From JAEVLT01 sp050496765 (GTDB lineage Bacteria > Bacillota > Bacilli > Bacillales > Cytobacillaceae): a DNA stretch of 64,000 nucleotides. The position numbers and the translations under genes are program-made. Below are positions 16,607-25,875 of this stretch, piece by piece. The stretch is from NCBI RefSeq assembly GCF_050496765.1, contig NZ_JBNWEO010000015.1, positions 124,001 to 188,000 on the forward strand. The letters are read 5' to 3'. Under the pieces are notes generated by a model. That model did no database searches. It was given only the letters and a program-made list of their open reading frames with translations, and was not told the DNA's origin. The number at the start of each line of letters is the position of its first letter. The first letter of the stretch is position 1.

Positions 16607-16687
16607 GTGACTTTTGCGCTTGTTGGTGGAACGGTTATTGTCTATGCATTTGTCATGAAACACGTATTAAAACATATCTTGCATTAA
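16607..16687 (+). CDS. 26-residue Fur-controlled membrane micropeptide
   Basis: A GTG start preceded by AAGGGGTG at 6-nt spacing opens a 26-codon frame ending in TAA, followed by a strong terminator at 16752. The product is one hydrophobic helix (residues 2-16, ALVGGTVIVYAFV) followed by a basic, histidine-containing tail (KHVLKHILH). Placed right after a double Fur box, it should be made on iron starvation. I do not recognise the peptide; it is shorter than and unlike FeoB-associated cysteine-rich peptides. B. subtilis has other short Fur-regulated proteins (FbpA, FbpB, FbpC), but no homology is claimed. Confidence 0.65.
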   Translation: MTFALVGGTVIVYAFVMKHVLKHILH

Positions 16688-16751
16688 GGATTGTTCCTTA
16701 AGTGAAATGATTTTTAAAAAGGCGAAACTGTTCCAATCCTTTGCTGCATCT

Positions 16752-16792
16752 AGGCCAAAAACCAGAGTCTTCTCTGGATTTTGGCCTTTTTG
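16752..16792 (+). terminator. Terminator after micropeptide gene
   Basis: AGGCCAAAAACCAGAG (16752-16767) pairs with CTCTGGATTTTGGCCT (16772-16787), with one A-A mismatch, followed by T's. Confidence 0.9.
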
Positions 16793-16910
16793 TATGTCAA
16801 TGGCAAAATGTGAACAAATCTTGTCTGACCTGTGCAGTAAGGATGGGAAAACGTTGAATAATCGTTTAAAATAGAACTAATACGAAACAGGGATAAGGGG
16901 AAATATCAGG

Positions 16911-19900
16911 ATGATTCGAATTGCAGGCCAAACGGTAACCGAGGAAGTAGTAAAACGAAAACTAGTGGATATACACGATTATTTGGAAAAACAAATGGAT
17001 GGGGAAAATGCCAATAAAATCAAGCAGCTGGCAAAAAAACTGCTAAAACAGGAGTTTACAATTGCTTTCTGCGGTCATTTTTCTGCAGGCAAATCGACAA
17101 TGATCAATAAAATACTTGGTGCAGATATTCTGCCGTCAAGCCCGATTCCGACGAGTGCCAATCTCGTTAAGGTAAAGTCGGGAGAAGATTACGCAAAGGT
17201 CTATTTTAAAGCAGAAAAACCGCGTATTTATTTAGCACCGTATGATTACAATTTAGTAAAAAATTATTGTAAAGATGGCGATCAAATCGCTGAGATCGAA
17301 ATAAGCGATTCAAGGACAAGTTTGCCTGTGTACACGGCGATCATGGATACACCGGGGATTGATTCTGCCGATGATGCCCATCGGATTGCTACGGAATCTG
17401 CCCTCCATCTTGCCGACCTTATCTTTTACGTGATGGATTATAATCATGTGCAAGCAGAGCTGAATTTCCTGTTCACAAAGGAATTAATGGAAGCAGGTAA
17501 AGAGGTCTGTCTTGTAATCAACCAAATTGACAAACATCGGGAGGAAGAAATTCGCTTTACTGAATTTAAGCAAACGGCAGCGGCTTCATTTGCAGCATGG
17601 GGCGTTAAACCAGGGCGTATTTTTTACACATCGCTGAAAAAAAACGACCATCCTTTGAATGAATTTTCCGAATTGCAGCGGTTTATCACAGGGAAAATCG
17701 CTGCTAAAGACGAATTTTGGCTGCAGGCAATTGATCAGTCATTGAAAAAAATTGCCGTGGATCATTTGAACCAAAAACGCATCCGGGTCGAAGAAAAGCT
17801 GCAAGCAACAAAAGAATTTCTCAATCACTTGCCCCAGGATGAACAAGAAAAAATACCGGAAACTTTTCGTCAACTGCGTACCGAGCTGGAACAGCAGAAT
17901 GAAAACAAGGACGAAGCGGAAAAAACTTTTGACCAAGAGATTAGCAAAATTATGAAAAATGCTTATTTGTTTCCATTTGAAACGAGAGAATTGGCCGAAG
18001 CCTATTTAACTGCAAGGCAGCCTGAGTTTAAAGTTGGATTTCTTTTTGCAAAGAAAAAAACGGACATGGAACTTAAAGCAAGGCTTGACCGTTTTTACCA
18101 GGACATCCTTGCCAAAACAAAGTCGCAAATTGAATGGCATATTAGGGAATACTTGGGTCAGTTTTTAAAAGAAGCTATGTTGAATACTCCGGAACGAACG
18201 ATGCTTGTCCAATCATTTACTGTAACGTTTCCGCCGGAATTGCTGATAAATGCAGTAAAACCGGGAGCCGGGCTAACTGGGGAATATATTTTACACTATT
18301 GCAATGATGCAGCAGATGCAATTAAAGCAGCTGTAAAAAAACAATTAACGCCGATAAAAGAGGCGTTTCTGAAGGCTCTCACTGAAACGCAAACAGAACA
18401 AACGAAGCGCTTTGTTCAAAAGTTTAAAGAGGCAGAACGATATTTTCTTGCCTATCAAGAGATCGAACAGCAAGAGATCGAGTTGCAAGGTGAACAAAGG
18501 AAACTGCAAGAACTTTTACAGCAAACAAACCCGATCGAAGGAACTGTGCATGAACCGCTATTTGTCGAGGAAGAAGAGGAGTTTGAAATTGTTGCTGACG
18601 GAGGAGAAAAGGAAACCATTCAATTGAATCCTTCAGTCGGGACAATGGATCCGAAGACATTGATGCCGCAAGCAGTTGTCAGCCTTTCGAATCAATCTGT
18701 CAATCGTTTGCGGCAAGTAGCTGACGAATTGAAAATGGTATCCAAGGTGATTGAAGATCTTCCCGGTTTTCAGAAGACGGCACAAGAATTGGCAGAAAAA
18801 GCCTCAAGGCTTGAGCAAAAGGGATTTACCGTCGCATTGTTTGGAGCCTTCAGCGCCGGCAAATCGTCGTTTGCCAATGCATTAATGGGCGAAAAGGTTT
18901 TGCCCGTTTCACCGAATCCAACAACAGCAGCCATCAATAAAGTGATGCCGGTAACAGATGAAAATCCCCATGGCACAGTGCTGGTTAAATTTAAAGTTCC
19001 AGATGGGATGCTTGGGGATGTGAACCACGCGTTGAAAATTTTCGGTCTGGAGGCGGCCTCTTTTTCAGAAGCACTCGAAATGATTGACACCAGCCTTGCG
19101 TCAGAATCCCTAGAGGATGGTATAAACAAGACCCATCTCTCCTTTTTGCAGGCATTTAAAAAAGGATTTAGATCGTTTGATAAACAGCTTGGAACGGTCT
19201 ATAAAACAACTGCAGATGAATTTGCCGAATTTGTTGCTAACGAAGAAAAATCGTGTTTTGTTGAATTGATAGAATTGTATTTTGATTGTGAATTAACAAG
19301 AAAAGGGATAACTCTTGTTGATACACCGGGGGCTGATTCAATCAACGCCCGCCATACCGGTGTATCGTTTGATTATATTAAAAACGCGGACGCCATTTTA
19401 TTTGTAACGTACTATAATCATGCGTTTTCGAAAGCAGATCGTGAATTTTTAATTCAGCTCGGCCGTGTGAAAGATTCGTTTCAGCTCGATAAGATGTTTT
19501 TCATCATCAATGCTATTGATCTTGCTGAAAACGACGAGGAAAAGGAAGTGGTTGAACAGTATGTTTCCGGGCAGCTCAATGCCTACGGGATTCGAAATCC
19601 CCATCTTTATTCACTATCCAGCCTACTTGCGCTGAAAAACAACAAGGCTGCTGCCGACCCAAATTCGGGCATGCCGCCATTTCGGAACGCTTTTTATACC
19701 TTTATTGAAAAGGATTTGACGAATATGGCTGTTTCTGCCTCAGTAGCTGAATTGAACAGGGTTATCAAGCTCGTTGATAAGCTTGTGCGAAGTTCAAAGG
19801 AAGATGCGGCGGCAAAGCAGCAAGAAAAGTTAAAACTGGAACGGGAAAAACAGCAAATTCACACCCTTTTAAGCGGGCAATCGGCCGATACGTTAAGAAT

Positions 19901-20573
19901 GCGGCTGGATCAAGAGGCCGAAGAACTTTTGTACTATATGAAACAGCGTGTCTTTTACCGTTTTGGGGATTTCTTTAAAGAAGCATTCAATCCTTCCGTA
20001 TTAAAGGATGATGGAAGAAATCTAAAAAAATCATTAAACCAGGCATTAGATGAATTTCTTCAAAGCATCGGGTTCGATTTTGCACAGGAGATGAGAGCGA
20101 CAACCATACGATTGGATCGGTTTGCTGAGAAAATATTAACCGATTTTCAGGCAATGATTGGTCGAAAGCTATCTGAAATCAATCCTGATTTGTCATTGGC
20201 TGCGTTTGAATTTAAAAATGAAGGGCAGCTCTTGTTCGAACCGGCTTTCGAGGAGCTTGATCAACGTATTTTTGCAAAAGCCCTGGCTTATTTCAAAAAT
20301 CCTAAATCCTTTTTTGAAAAAAATGAGAAAAAACGGATGAGTGACGAAATTTACGATCAGTTAGGCCCACAGGCAGATGACTATTTAAAAATCCAATTGG
20401 AACGATTAAGCGATTATTACCGGGATGTGTTGGCAAAAGAGAGTCTCCGGCTAACAGATGAGATTGCCCAACAGGTGGAAGGCTTTTATGTAAGCCTGGA
20501 ATCCACACTTGGCGGCGGAGTTGCATTAGACCGGTTGATCGAAATTCAGCAAATCCTGCAAATGAAAAAATAA
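16911..20573 (+). CDS. dynA: Two-headed bacterial dynamin-like GTPase
   Basis: Large membrane-fusing GTPase of 1220 residues, near the size of B. subtilis DynA (YpbR). Two complete dynamin modules are fused: P-loops GHFSAGKS (55-62) and GAFSAGKS (645-652), each followed by a DTPG switch motif (DTPGID and DTPGAD) and long helical stalk regions rich in Glu/Lys/Gln. The family tethers and fuses membranes and protects them against phage and pore-forming damage. ATG follows AAGGGG with 10-nt spacing. It begins a rightward gene string continuing into the rhodanese gene 19 nt downstream. Confidence 0.93.
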   Translation: MIRIAGQTVTEEVVKRKLVDIHDYLEKQMDGENANKIKQLAKKLLKQEFTIAFCGHFSAGKSTMINKILGADILPSSPIPTSANLVKVKSGEDYAKVYFKAEKPRIYLAPYDYNLVKNYCKDGDQIAEIEISDSRTSLPVYTAIMDTPGIDSADDAHRIATESALHLADLIFYVMDYNHVQAELNFLFTKELMEAGKEVCLVINQIDKHREEEIRFTEFKQTAAASFAAWGVKPGRIFYTSLKKNDHPLNEFSELQRFITGKIAAKDEFWLQAIDQSLKKIAVDHLNQKRIRVEEKLQATKEFLNHLPQDEQEKIPETFRQLRTELEQQNENKDEAEKTFDQEISKIMKNAYLFPFETRELAEAYLTARQPEFKVGFLFAKKKTDMELKARLDRFYQDILAKTKSQIEWHIREYLGQFLKEAMLNTPERTMLVQSFTVTFPPELLINAVKPGAGLTGEYILHYCNDAADAIKAAVKKQLTPIKEAFLKALTETQTEQTKRFVQKFKEAERYFLAYQEIEQQEIELQGEQRKLQELLQQTNPIEGTVHEPLFVEEEEEFEIVADGGEKETIQLNPSVGTMDPKTLMPQAVVSLSNQSVNRLRQVADELKMVSKVIEDLPGFQKTAQELAEKASRLEQKGFTVALFGAFSAGKSSFANALMGEKVLPVSPNPTTAAINKVMPVTDENPHGTVLVKFKVPDGMLGDVNHALKIFGLEAASFSEALEMIDTSLASESLEDGINKTHLSFLQAFKKGFRSFDKQLGTVYKTTADEFAEFVANEEKSCFVELIELYFDCELTRKGITLVDTPGADSINARHTGVSFDYIKNADAILFVTYYNHAFSKADREFLIQLGRVKDSFQLDKMFFIINAIDLAENDEEKEVVEQYVSGQLNAYGIRNPHLYSLSSLLALKNNKAAADPNSGMPPFRNAFYTFIEKDLTNMAVSASVAELNRVIKLVDKLVRSSKEDAAAKQQEKLKLEREKQQIHTLLSGQSADTLRMRLDQEAEELLYYMKQRVFYRFGDFFKEAFNPSVLKDDGRNLKKSLNQALDEFLQSIGFDFAQEMRATTIRLDRFAEKILTDFQAMIGRKLSEINPDLSLAAFEFKNEGQLLFEPAFEELDQRIFAKALAYFKNPKSFFEKNEKKRMSDEIYDQLGPQADDYLKIQLERLSDYYRDVLAKESLRLTDEIAQQVEGFYVSLESTLGGGVALDRLIEIQQILQMKK

Positions 20574-20592
20574 ATCCAATGGGGGAGTAATG

Positions 20593-21423
20593 ATGAAGTA
20601 TATCGTAAGCAGTGAATGGCTGTTAGACCATTTGCAAGACCGCAATGTCCGAATCGTTGATTGCCGTTTTTCCTTAAGCGACTCAAGGTTTGGGAGAGCT
20701 TCCTATCACAATGGGCATCTTCCTGGCGCTGTCTTTTTTGATCTGGAGAAGGATTTGTCTTCTCCAACCGGTAAGCATGGCGGACGGCATCCGCTTCCTT
20801 CACTCGATGCACTGGTTGAAAAGTTGGAAGCCTCAGGGATTGATAACAATACAATCGTTGTTGCATATGATCAGGGCGATGGTGCTTTTGCTGCCCGATT
20901 TTGGTGGCTGTTAGGATACATCGGTCATCAAAACGTTTATGTTTTGGATGGGGGCTTTCAAAATTGGCAAGCGAAAAAGTATGAAGTAACCACTGTGGTT
21001 CCCGAAACAGTGAAGAGCCGTTTTGCTGTCAGCATTCAACATGATTGGCTTAGTGATATCAATGAGGTGAAAGCAGTTGTAGATCGAAAAAGAACGGATT
21101 GTGTATTGATTGACTCAAGAGAGGAAAAACGATTTTTGGGGATTGAAGAGCTGATTGATAAAAAGGCAGGCCATATCCCTGGTGCGGTAAATAAACCTTG
21201 GTTTAAAGGATTGGAGAATGGATTGTATCATTCGGCAGATGTTCAGAAGCAGCGGTTTGCCGGTATTGACCCGGCAAAAAAAGTCATCGTCTATTGCGGT
21301 TCGGGTATAACTGCTTGTCCTAATTTTCTTGCTCTGAAAGAAGCCGGTTATCCATCAGTGAAGCTGTATGCCGGCAGCTTTAGCGACTGGATTTCCTATG
21401 ATGATAACAAAATTGAACCGTAA
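20593..21423 (+). CDS. Two-domain rhodanese (sulfurtransferase)
   Basis: Transfers sulfane sulfur from thiosulfate or 3-mercaptopyruvate to a thiol acceptor or cyanide. Two rhodanese domains are present: the inactive N-terminal one ending with VLDGGFQNWQ, and the C-terminal one with VYCGSGITAC, whose first Cys is the persulfide carrier. The CGSGITA loop resembles the mercaptopyruvate sulfurtransferase type. ATG at 20593 is preferred over 20590 because GGGGGAG is too close to the first. It lies 19 nt after dynA and is likely cotranscribed with it. Confidence 0.88.
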   Translation: MKYIVSSEWLLDHLQDRNVRIVDCRFSLSDSRFGRASYHNGHLPGAVFFDLEKDLSSPTGKHGGRHPLPSLDALVEKLEASGIDNNTIVVAYDQGDGAFAARFWWLLGYIGHQNVYVLDGGFQNWQAKKYEVTTVVPETVKSRFAVSIQHDWLSDINEVKAVVDRKRTDCVLIDSREEKRFLGIEELIDKKAGHIPGAVNKPWFKGLENGLYHSADVQKQRFAGIDPAKKVIVYCGSGITACPNFLALKEAGYPSVKLYAGSFSDWISYDDNKIEP

Positions 21424-21479
21424 GTTGTGCAATTGACGGAAAATGGAAATAACTATTCACTGATTGAAGTTTCACTATA

Positions 21480-21488
21480 TGTTATAAT
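21480..21488 (+). promoter_or_regulatory. Extended -10 promoter of ypcP
   Basis: TGTTATAAT (21480-21488) is a perfect extended -10 (TGnTATAAT). No well-spaced -35 is visible, which extended -10 promoters can tolerate. It lies 46 nt before the TTG start. Confidence 0.6.
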
Positions 21489-21534
21489 GAAGGACATGTT
21501 TTTAACTACCATTTCGAAACAGGAGGATCTTTCC

Positions 21535-22428
21535 TTGCAAGATCAAAAGCCTACTCTCATGCTTGTTGACGGTATGGCATTGTTATTTCGGGCATTTTTT
21601 GCAACCGCGGTAACAGGCCAATTTATGATAAATTCAAAGGGTATTCCAACAAATGGAATCCATGGCTTTGTCAAACATCTAATGATGGCGATTGTCTCGT
21701 TCAAACCTTCCCATGTTGCCGTTTGTTGGGATATGGGAAGCAAAACTTTCCGCATGGAGCTGTATCCGGAATATAAAGCCAATCGATCAGAGCCGCCAGT
21801 CGAGCTTTTGCCCCAGTTTGAACTGGTTAAGGAAGTTGTCACTTCATTTGATATTCCGAATATCGGGGTTGCTGGGTTTGAAGCAGATGATTGTATTGGA
21901 ACAATCGCTCGTCAGACAAAGGACACTGCAAAAGTGACCATTTTAACAGGAGATCAAGACATCCTTCAGCTTGTGGACGAATCCATTTCGGTTGCATTGT
22001 TGAAAAAAGGATACGGAAACTATCTTGTCCACACACCTGATTCTTTTTTTGAAGAAAAGGGCATTTCTCCAAAGCAAATGATCGATTTAAAAGCCTTAAT
22101 GGGGGATACAAGTGATAATTACCCCGGTGTAAAAGGAATTGGCGAAAAAACGGCTTTGAAGCTGCTCCAAGAATTTGAACATATTGAAGGGATTCTTGCC
22201 AATTTAGATCTCTTGTCAAAAGCAAACAAAACAAAGATTGCTCAAGACTTGGAGATGCTTCATCTTTCAAGAGAACTTGCAAAAATAAAATGCGATGTTC
22301 CGGTAAGCTGCACCTTGGAAGAAGCCAAGCTGGAATTTTCTAAGGAAAATGTACTGAACAAATTTTCAGAATTAGAATTGCGAGGTCTTCATCGGATCCT
22401 TCCGGCGGAAGCTGCCAGTGTTTCATAA
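21535..22428 (+). CDS. ypcP: 5'-3' exonuclease / flap nuclease
   Basis: A stand-alone homologue of the N-terminal nuclease of DNA polymerase I, removing RNA primers and flaps. LMLVDGMALLFRAFFA, EADDCIGTIA, LTGDQDILQL and the helix-hairpin-helix GIGEKTALKLL are present with metal-binding aspartates. The TTG at 21535, 8 nt after AGGAGG, gives 297 residues, matching B. subtilis YpcP (296); the frame open from 21427 is longer only because it reads through the promoter. It is followed directly by a terminator. Confidence 0.92.
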   Translation: MQDQKPTLMLVDGMALLFRAFFATAVTGQFMINSKGIPTNGIHGFVKHLMMAIVSFKPSHVAVCWDMGSKTFRMELYPEYKANRSEPPVELLPQFELVKEVVTSFDIPNIGVAGFEADDCIGTIARQTKDTAKVTILTGDQDILQLVDESISVALLKKGYGNYLVHTPDSFFEEKGISPKQMIDLKALMGDTSDNYPGVKGIGEKTALKLLQEFEHIEGILANLDLLSKANKTKIAQDLEMLHLSRELAKIKCDVPVSCTLEEAKLEFSKENVLNKFSELELRGLHRILPAEAASVS

Positions 22429-22438
22429 TATTGTTAAA

Positions 22439-22472
22439 AAGGCTGCCTATCCATGTCAACGGCAGCCTTTTC
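22439..22472. terminator. Terminator after ypcP
   Basis: GGCTGCC (22441-22447) pairs with GGCAGCC (22461-22467), flanked by AAAA and TTTT, so it may also end sspL from the other side. Confidence 0.85.
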
Positions 22473-22512
22473 TTTCGCAGTCTTTGGTGACGACAAGGTC
22501 ACGTTACATTCG

Positions 22513-22650
22513 TTATTTTGTGTTTTTCTTTTTAGCTGCGTTTTCTAATTTGCTTTTCGGCTCTTCGGCAAATTCCGCATCTTGTCCATATCCTTGCGGC
22601 GTCACACCAGGAGCCTTTACACCGCGATTCGTGTGATGCTTTTTACTCAT
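22513..22650 (-). CDS. sspL: Small acid-soluble spore protein L
   Basis: A 45-residue, charged spore protein with the SspL core GVTPQGYGQ and C-terminal KSKLENAAKKKNTK, close to B. subtilis SspL. ATG follows GGAGGTGAGGATTAG. Such minor proteins are made in the forespore under SigG and packed in the spore core. It shows that the organism sporulates. Position next to ypcP parallels B. subtilis. Confidence 0.85.
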   Translation of the reverse strand: MSKKHHTNRGVKAPGVTPQGYGQDAEFAEEPKSKLENAAKKKNTK

Positions 22651-22733
22651 CTAATCCTCACCTCCGTTTAATAGTGTTTCCTAGTGGAATAATAAAACAC
22701 CGGCTTCACAACATTCAAAAAGAGGTGAATGAG

Positions 22734-23228
22734 ATGAACAAAGGGGTATATTTTGCCCTTTTAAGTATTGTTCTTGCCCAAGGTCTAAAAATCCCGATCC
22801 ATTATGTGAAAAAGAAAGAATGGCGTCCACAAGCTTTTTTTGAAACAGGCGGAATGCCAAGTTCCCATTCGGCTGGGGTTTCTACCCTGACGACGTATAT
22901 CGCTTTAAAGCGCGGTCTTCCAACCTTTGACTTTGCCCTCTCTCTTATTTATGGATTAATTGTGATGTATGATGCTCAAGGAATTCGCCGGCAAACGGGC
23001 GAACTGACACTGAAAGTAAATTCCATGGATGAGCTGCTGGAAAAAATTCATAAAGAAGAGACGGTGCCTTTCAAAGAGGAAACACCAAAAAAGCTGAAAG
23101 AAATGCTTGGTCATCAGCCGGAAGAAGTGGTCGGCGGTGCTCTATTCGGTTCTGTTGTTGGTATCATCGGCCACTTGATAACAAAAAAAGATAGAAAAAG
23201 CCTCATCCATAAGGTAAGATTTAAGTAG
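22734..23228 (+). CDS. Divergent PAP2-family membrane protein (YuiD-like)
   Basis: A 164-residue integral membrane protein with the acid phosphatase/vanadium-haloperoxidase-related motifs GGMPSSHSAG and the downstream GALFGSVVGIIGH. Residues 1-80 hold helical hydrophobic segments and a soluble loop (about 100-130). The family probably hydrolyses a lipid or polyprenyl phosphate. ATG at 22734 follows AGAGGTGA; the ORF from 22674 is longer only by non-coding sequence. Confidence 0.85.
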   Translation: MNKGVYFALLSIVLAQGLKIPIHYVKKKEWRPQAFFETGGMPSSHSAGVSTLTTYIALKRGLPTFDFALSLIYGLIVMYDAQGIRRQTGELTLKVNSMDELLEKIHKEETVPFKEETPKKLKEMLGHQPEEVVGGALFGSVVGIIGHLITKKDRKSLIHKVRFK

Positions 23229-23266
23229 TGATTTTTAGACTATGGAGAGAGGAATGACACAGCCGG

Positions 23267-23536
23267 GTGCAGACGGTGGATCAATACATGCTCGACTTAA
23301 AAGGACGGGGATTTCATTTTCAAGAAGATGTGATTGGGTTTATTTATTTTGGTAAACGCTATACAAATGCATCGGATGAAATCACGAATACGGCTATCGA
23401 ACTGACGTTGAAAGCCCAAAAAGGTTTTGACGGCAGTTTTTATATCGCCTTGCTTGAAACCTTAACAGCCAATAACATTCATACACGAAAAGCCGCATTG
23501 CGGTTTGTAAAAGATAAAGAACTTTTACCAATTTAA
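23267..23536 (+). CDS. Conserved small protein of unknown function
   Basis: An 89-residue soluble protein with aromatic-rich beta segment (FHFQEDVIGFIYFGKRYT) and C-terminal helices ending RKAALRFVKDKELLPI. It may belong to a small Bacillus family of unknown function (DUF6123), but I am not sure. The start is uncertain: GTG at 23267 lies 14 nt after GAGAGG, and GTG at 23276 or ATG at 23288 are alternatives. It is 38 nt after the PAP2-like gene and ends at a terminator. Confidence 0.6.
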   Translation: MQTVDQYMLDLKGRGFHFQEDVIGFIYFGKRYTNASDEITNTAIELTLKAQKGFDGSFYIALLETLTANNIHTRKAALRFVKDKELLPI

Positions 23537-23537
23537 C

Positions 23538-23575
23538 AAAATAACTCCCTTTTTAAGAAAGGGAGTTATTTTTTA
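23538..23575. terminator. Bidirectional terminator overlapping the EamA gene end
   Basis: AAATAACTCCCTTT pairs with AAAGGGAGTTATTT around loop TTTAAG; the right arm encodes the last codons of the leftward EamA gene, whose TAA stop lies in the loop at 23553-23555. Confidence 0.85.
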
Positions 23576-24479
23576 ACTGTTTTTTTGGAAAAGAAAATTT
23601 TGGGCCAGGTACTTCTGAAAAGATCATCCCTGCAAAAATTAACAGGCAGCCGATCAGGGCTCCGGTCGTTAAACGTTCATTGGCCCATACATACCCGGTT
23701 ACTGCCGCAAAAACAGGCTCCATTGCAAAAATAAGCGCCACCCGTGTTGTCGTAGTATATTTTTGGAATCGCGTTTGCGCCAAAAACGCAAACGCAGTGG
23801 CAAACAATGATGTAATCAATAGTGCAATATAAACATTTTGTGATAATAACACTTCCCATCGGAACGTATTTCGCCAATCTTCAACGAACAAAGATGTGAT
23901 CGAAGAGAGAAAACCGACGGTGGCAATTTGAATGACTGTCAGTAATAATGTCGGATAATTGGTCGTAAACTTACCAGTAAAAACAATATGCAGCGCAAAG
24001 CTGATCGCGCAAAAAAAGACTAAAACGTCCCCGGTATTAAGCGGCGAAAAGTCGGCAGCTGTTAACAAAAAAAGTCCGGCTGTTGCAATGATAACGCCCA
24101 AAAGTGCATTGCGGCCAAGTGCCTGTTTTAAAAAAAACATTGAAAACAATGGAACAAGGACAACGCTTAGGCCAGTAATAAAGCCTGCTTTGGAAGAGGT
24201 CGTGTAAAGGAGCCCGATTGTTTGGGTTGCATAGCCTAAAAAAAGCCAAAAACCGATAAAACCGCCTGCCAACATTGCATGCTTATTCAGCTGCCTTAGC
24301 TGTTTTTTTTCAAAAAGAAGTAACCATAAGGATAAAAGGATTGCGGCCATCAAAAAACGAATCCCGTTAAACGCAAGGGGATTAACGGTATTGATGGCAT
24401 TTTGTACAAGTACAAAAGTAGTTCCCCAGATAAATGTAACAAATAACAAACTGCTGTCGGCAATGATTGATTTGTGCAT
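23553..24479 (-). CDS. EamA/DMT-family metabolite exporter
   Basis: A 308-residue drug/metabolite transporter with ten hydrophobic helices arranged as two EamA repeats; FIWGTTFVLVQNAI marks the first and the FAMEPVFAAVTGYVW signature the second. Substrates of this family are typically amino acids or other small metabolites; none can be assigned. ATG at 24479 is preceded by GGAGGA, which lies at the end of the RNase H gene, so the two are translationally linked; the frame from 24533 overlaps that gene and is rejected. Confidence 0.85.
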   Translation of the reverse strand: MHKSIIADSSLLFVTFIWGTTFVLVQNAINTVNPLAFNGIRFLMAAILLSLWLLLFEKKQLRQLNKHAMLAGGFIGFWLFLGYATQTIGLLYTTSSKAGFITGLSVVLVPLFSMFFLKQALGRNALLGVIIATAGLFLLTAADFSPLNTGDVLVFFCAISFALHIVFTGKFTTNYPTLLLTVIQIATVGFLSSITSLFVEDWRNTFRWEVLLSQNVYIALLITSLFATAFAFLAQTRFQKYTTTTRVALIFAMEPVFAAVTGYVWANERLTTGALIGCLLIFAGMIFSEVPGPKFSFPKKQLKNNSLS

Positions 24480-24486
24480 GGACTTA

Positions 24487-24900
24487 TTATTCCTCCAACT
24501 TATTTGCCCGGATTGCTTTACGCGCGAGCTCATCCGCTACTTTGTTTTCGCGGCTTGGGATCCATTTCATAAAAAAAAGCTCAAACCTTTTTGAAAGCAG
24601 AAGAGCGTTGTCGAGCAAGGGGGCAAATTGCTTGTTTTTTGCAAATTCCTTTTCTACGGCCCGGTTGACTAACTCGGAATCGGTTCGAAAGGAAACCGCT
24701 TTGTAGTTGTTTTCAAGGCAAATCTCAAGGGCTTTAATCAATGCATGGAATTCCGCTTCGTGGTTTGATATTACCCCGAGCGGAATTGCATGTTTTTCAT
24801 GGATTCCTTGGCCTTTGATAAAGATCCCTGCACCGCTTGGCCCTGGATTGCCGGCACTGGCCCCGTCAATATAAACTTCGATCAATTTTAGTTCCTCCAT
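24487..24900 (-). CDS. RNase HI-family protein (YpdQ-like)
   Basis: A 137-residue protein with the RNase H fold. The four acidic catalytic positions are seen as Asp12 (YIDGASAGNPG), Glu in NHEAEFHAL, Asp in RTDSELV and Asp in VADELAR. It probably cleaves RNA in RNA-DNA hybrids, although some Bacillus homologues lack strong activity. It begins an operon with the EamA transporter 7 nt downstream and is divergent from a second RNase H-like gene. Confidence 0.85.
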   Translation of the reverse strand: MEELKLIEVYIDGASAGNPGPSGAGIFIKGQGIHEKHAIPLGVISNHEAEFHALIKALEICLENNYKAVSFRTDSELVNRAVEKEFAKNKQFAPLLDNALLLSKRFELFFMKWIPSRENKVADELARKAIRANKLEE

Positions 24901-25002
24901 TTGATTTGTTACAAAAATTTTATCATAATTTTTATGATTTTTTCTAATCTCTTTGCATGGGTATGATAAGAGTATAGAATCGAAAAGAAAGGTTTGAAGA
25001 AA

Positions 25003-25659
25003 ATGAAATATAAAATAGAATGGAACTATCCTGTAAAAGGAAAAGGGACAGTGCCATTTACTTCGGAATACATTTCCGGAGAACTGGCGATACAGACGGG
25101 TGAAGAGATTGAGAAAGCAGGGAAAGCAGGCGAGCTATTATTCACCGACGAGATGGGAACGACGTGGACGTTAAAAGAGATGAAAAAACTGGTGAATGAA
25201 ATTGAAGAGGATCCGCATGAATTATTGGTCTATTTTGATGGCGGATTTAAAAAAGATTCAGCTGTGGCAGGACTTGGGACCGTGATTTTTTTCAAACAAG
25301 GGAAAAAGAAATTTCGTATCCGCGCCAATCAGCGCATTGATGAAATGGAAACAAACAATGAAGCGGAATATGCTGCGCTCTATTTTGCTCTCTCCATTCT
25401 AGAAGAGCTAAAAGTTCATCATTTACCATGTGAGTTTCGTGGAGATTCCCAAGTTGTTTTAAAACAGCTTGAGGGGGAATGGCCATGCTACGAAGATGTA
25501 TTGAATAAATGGCTTGACCGAATTGAAGCGAAAATCAAAAACCTTGGCCTTGACCCAAGGTATACCGTTATTCCAAGAAATGATAATAAAGAGGCTGACA
25601 AACTGGCAAGTCAGGCACTTGAAGGAAAAGAGATTTTTTCCAAAACCCAATTGCTATAA
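25003..25659 (+). CDS. RNase H-like protein with N-terminal extension (YpeP-like)
   Basis: The 218-residue product has an N-terminal region of about 75 residues (EWNYPVKGKGTVPFTSEY, resembling a small beta domain), then an RNase HI fold: YFDGGFKKDSAVAGLG, NNEAEYAALYFAL, RGDSQVV and NKEADKLA carry the catalytic acids. ATG at 25003 is used; a TTG at 24994 sits too near the AAAGG site. It is divergent from the other RNase H gene across a 102-bp gap and precedes the YpeQ gene by 25 nt, as in B. subtilis. Confidence 0.85.
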   Translation: MKYKIEWNYPVKGKGTVPFTSEYISGELAIQTGEEIEKAGKAGELLFTDEMGTTWTLKEMKKLVNEIEEDPHELLVYFDGGFKKDSAVAGLGTVIFFKQGKKKFRIRANQRIDEMETNNEAEYAALYFALSILEELKVHHLPCEFRGDSQVVLKQLEGEWPCYEDVLNKWLDRIEAKIKNLGLDPRYTVIPRNDNKEADKLASQALEGKEIFSKTQLL

Positions 25660-25684
25660 TGAAAATCGAAAGGAACGATATACA

Positions 25685-25870
25685 ATGAAAGAAAAGAACA
25701 GGACCGAGGTATTTGAGACGCTGCAATCGATGATGTCTCACTATTGCGATGGGTGTTTCCTGTATAACTATTTGCGGAAATCGGAAGGAAAAAGGGCTGC
25801 CCATCGATTTTGCATTTCCCAGTGCACTGTTGGGGAGAAAGTAAAGGAATATGGTAAACAGCTTTCATAA
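25685..25870 (+). CDS. ypeQ: Zinc-finger protein YpeQ
   Basis: A 61-residue protein with cysteines at YCDGCFLYN and FCISQCTVG, the family's zinc-binding arrangement, plus conserved basic RAAHRF. ATG follows AAAGGAACG; a longer frame starting at 25514 overlaps the upstream gene and is rejected. The neighbourhood of ypeP and ypeQ is that of B. subtilis. Function is unknown. Confidence 0.85.
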   Translation: MKEKNRTEVFETLQSMMSHYCDGCFLYNYLRKSEGKRAAHRFCISQCTVGEKVKEYGKQLS

Positions 25871-25875
25871 AATAA

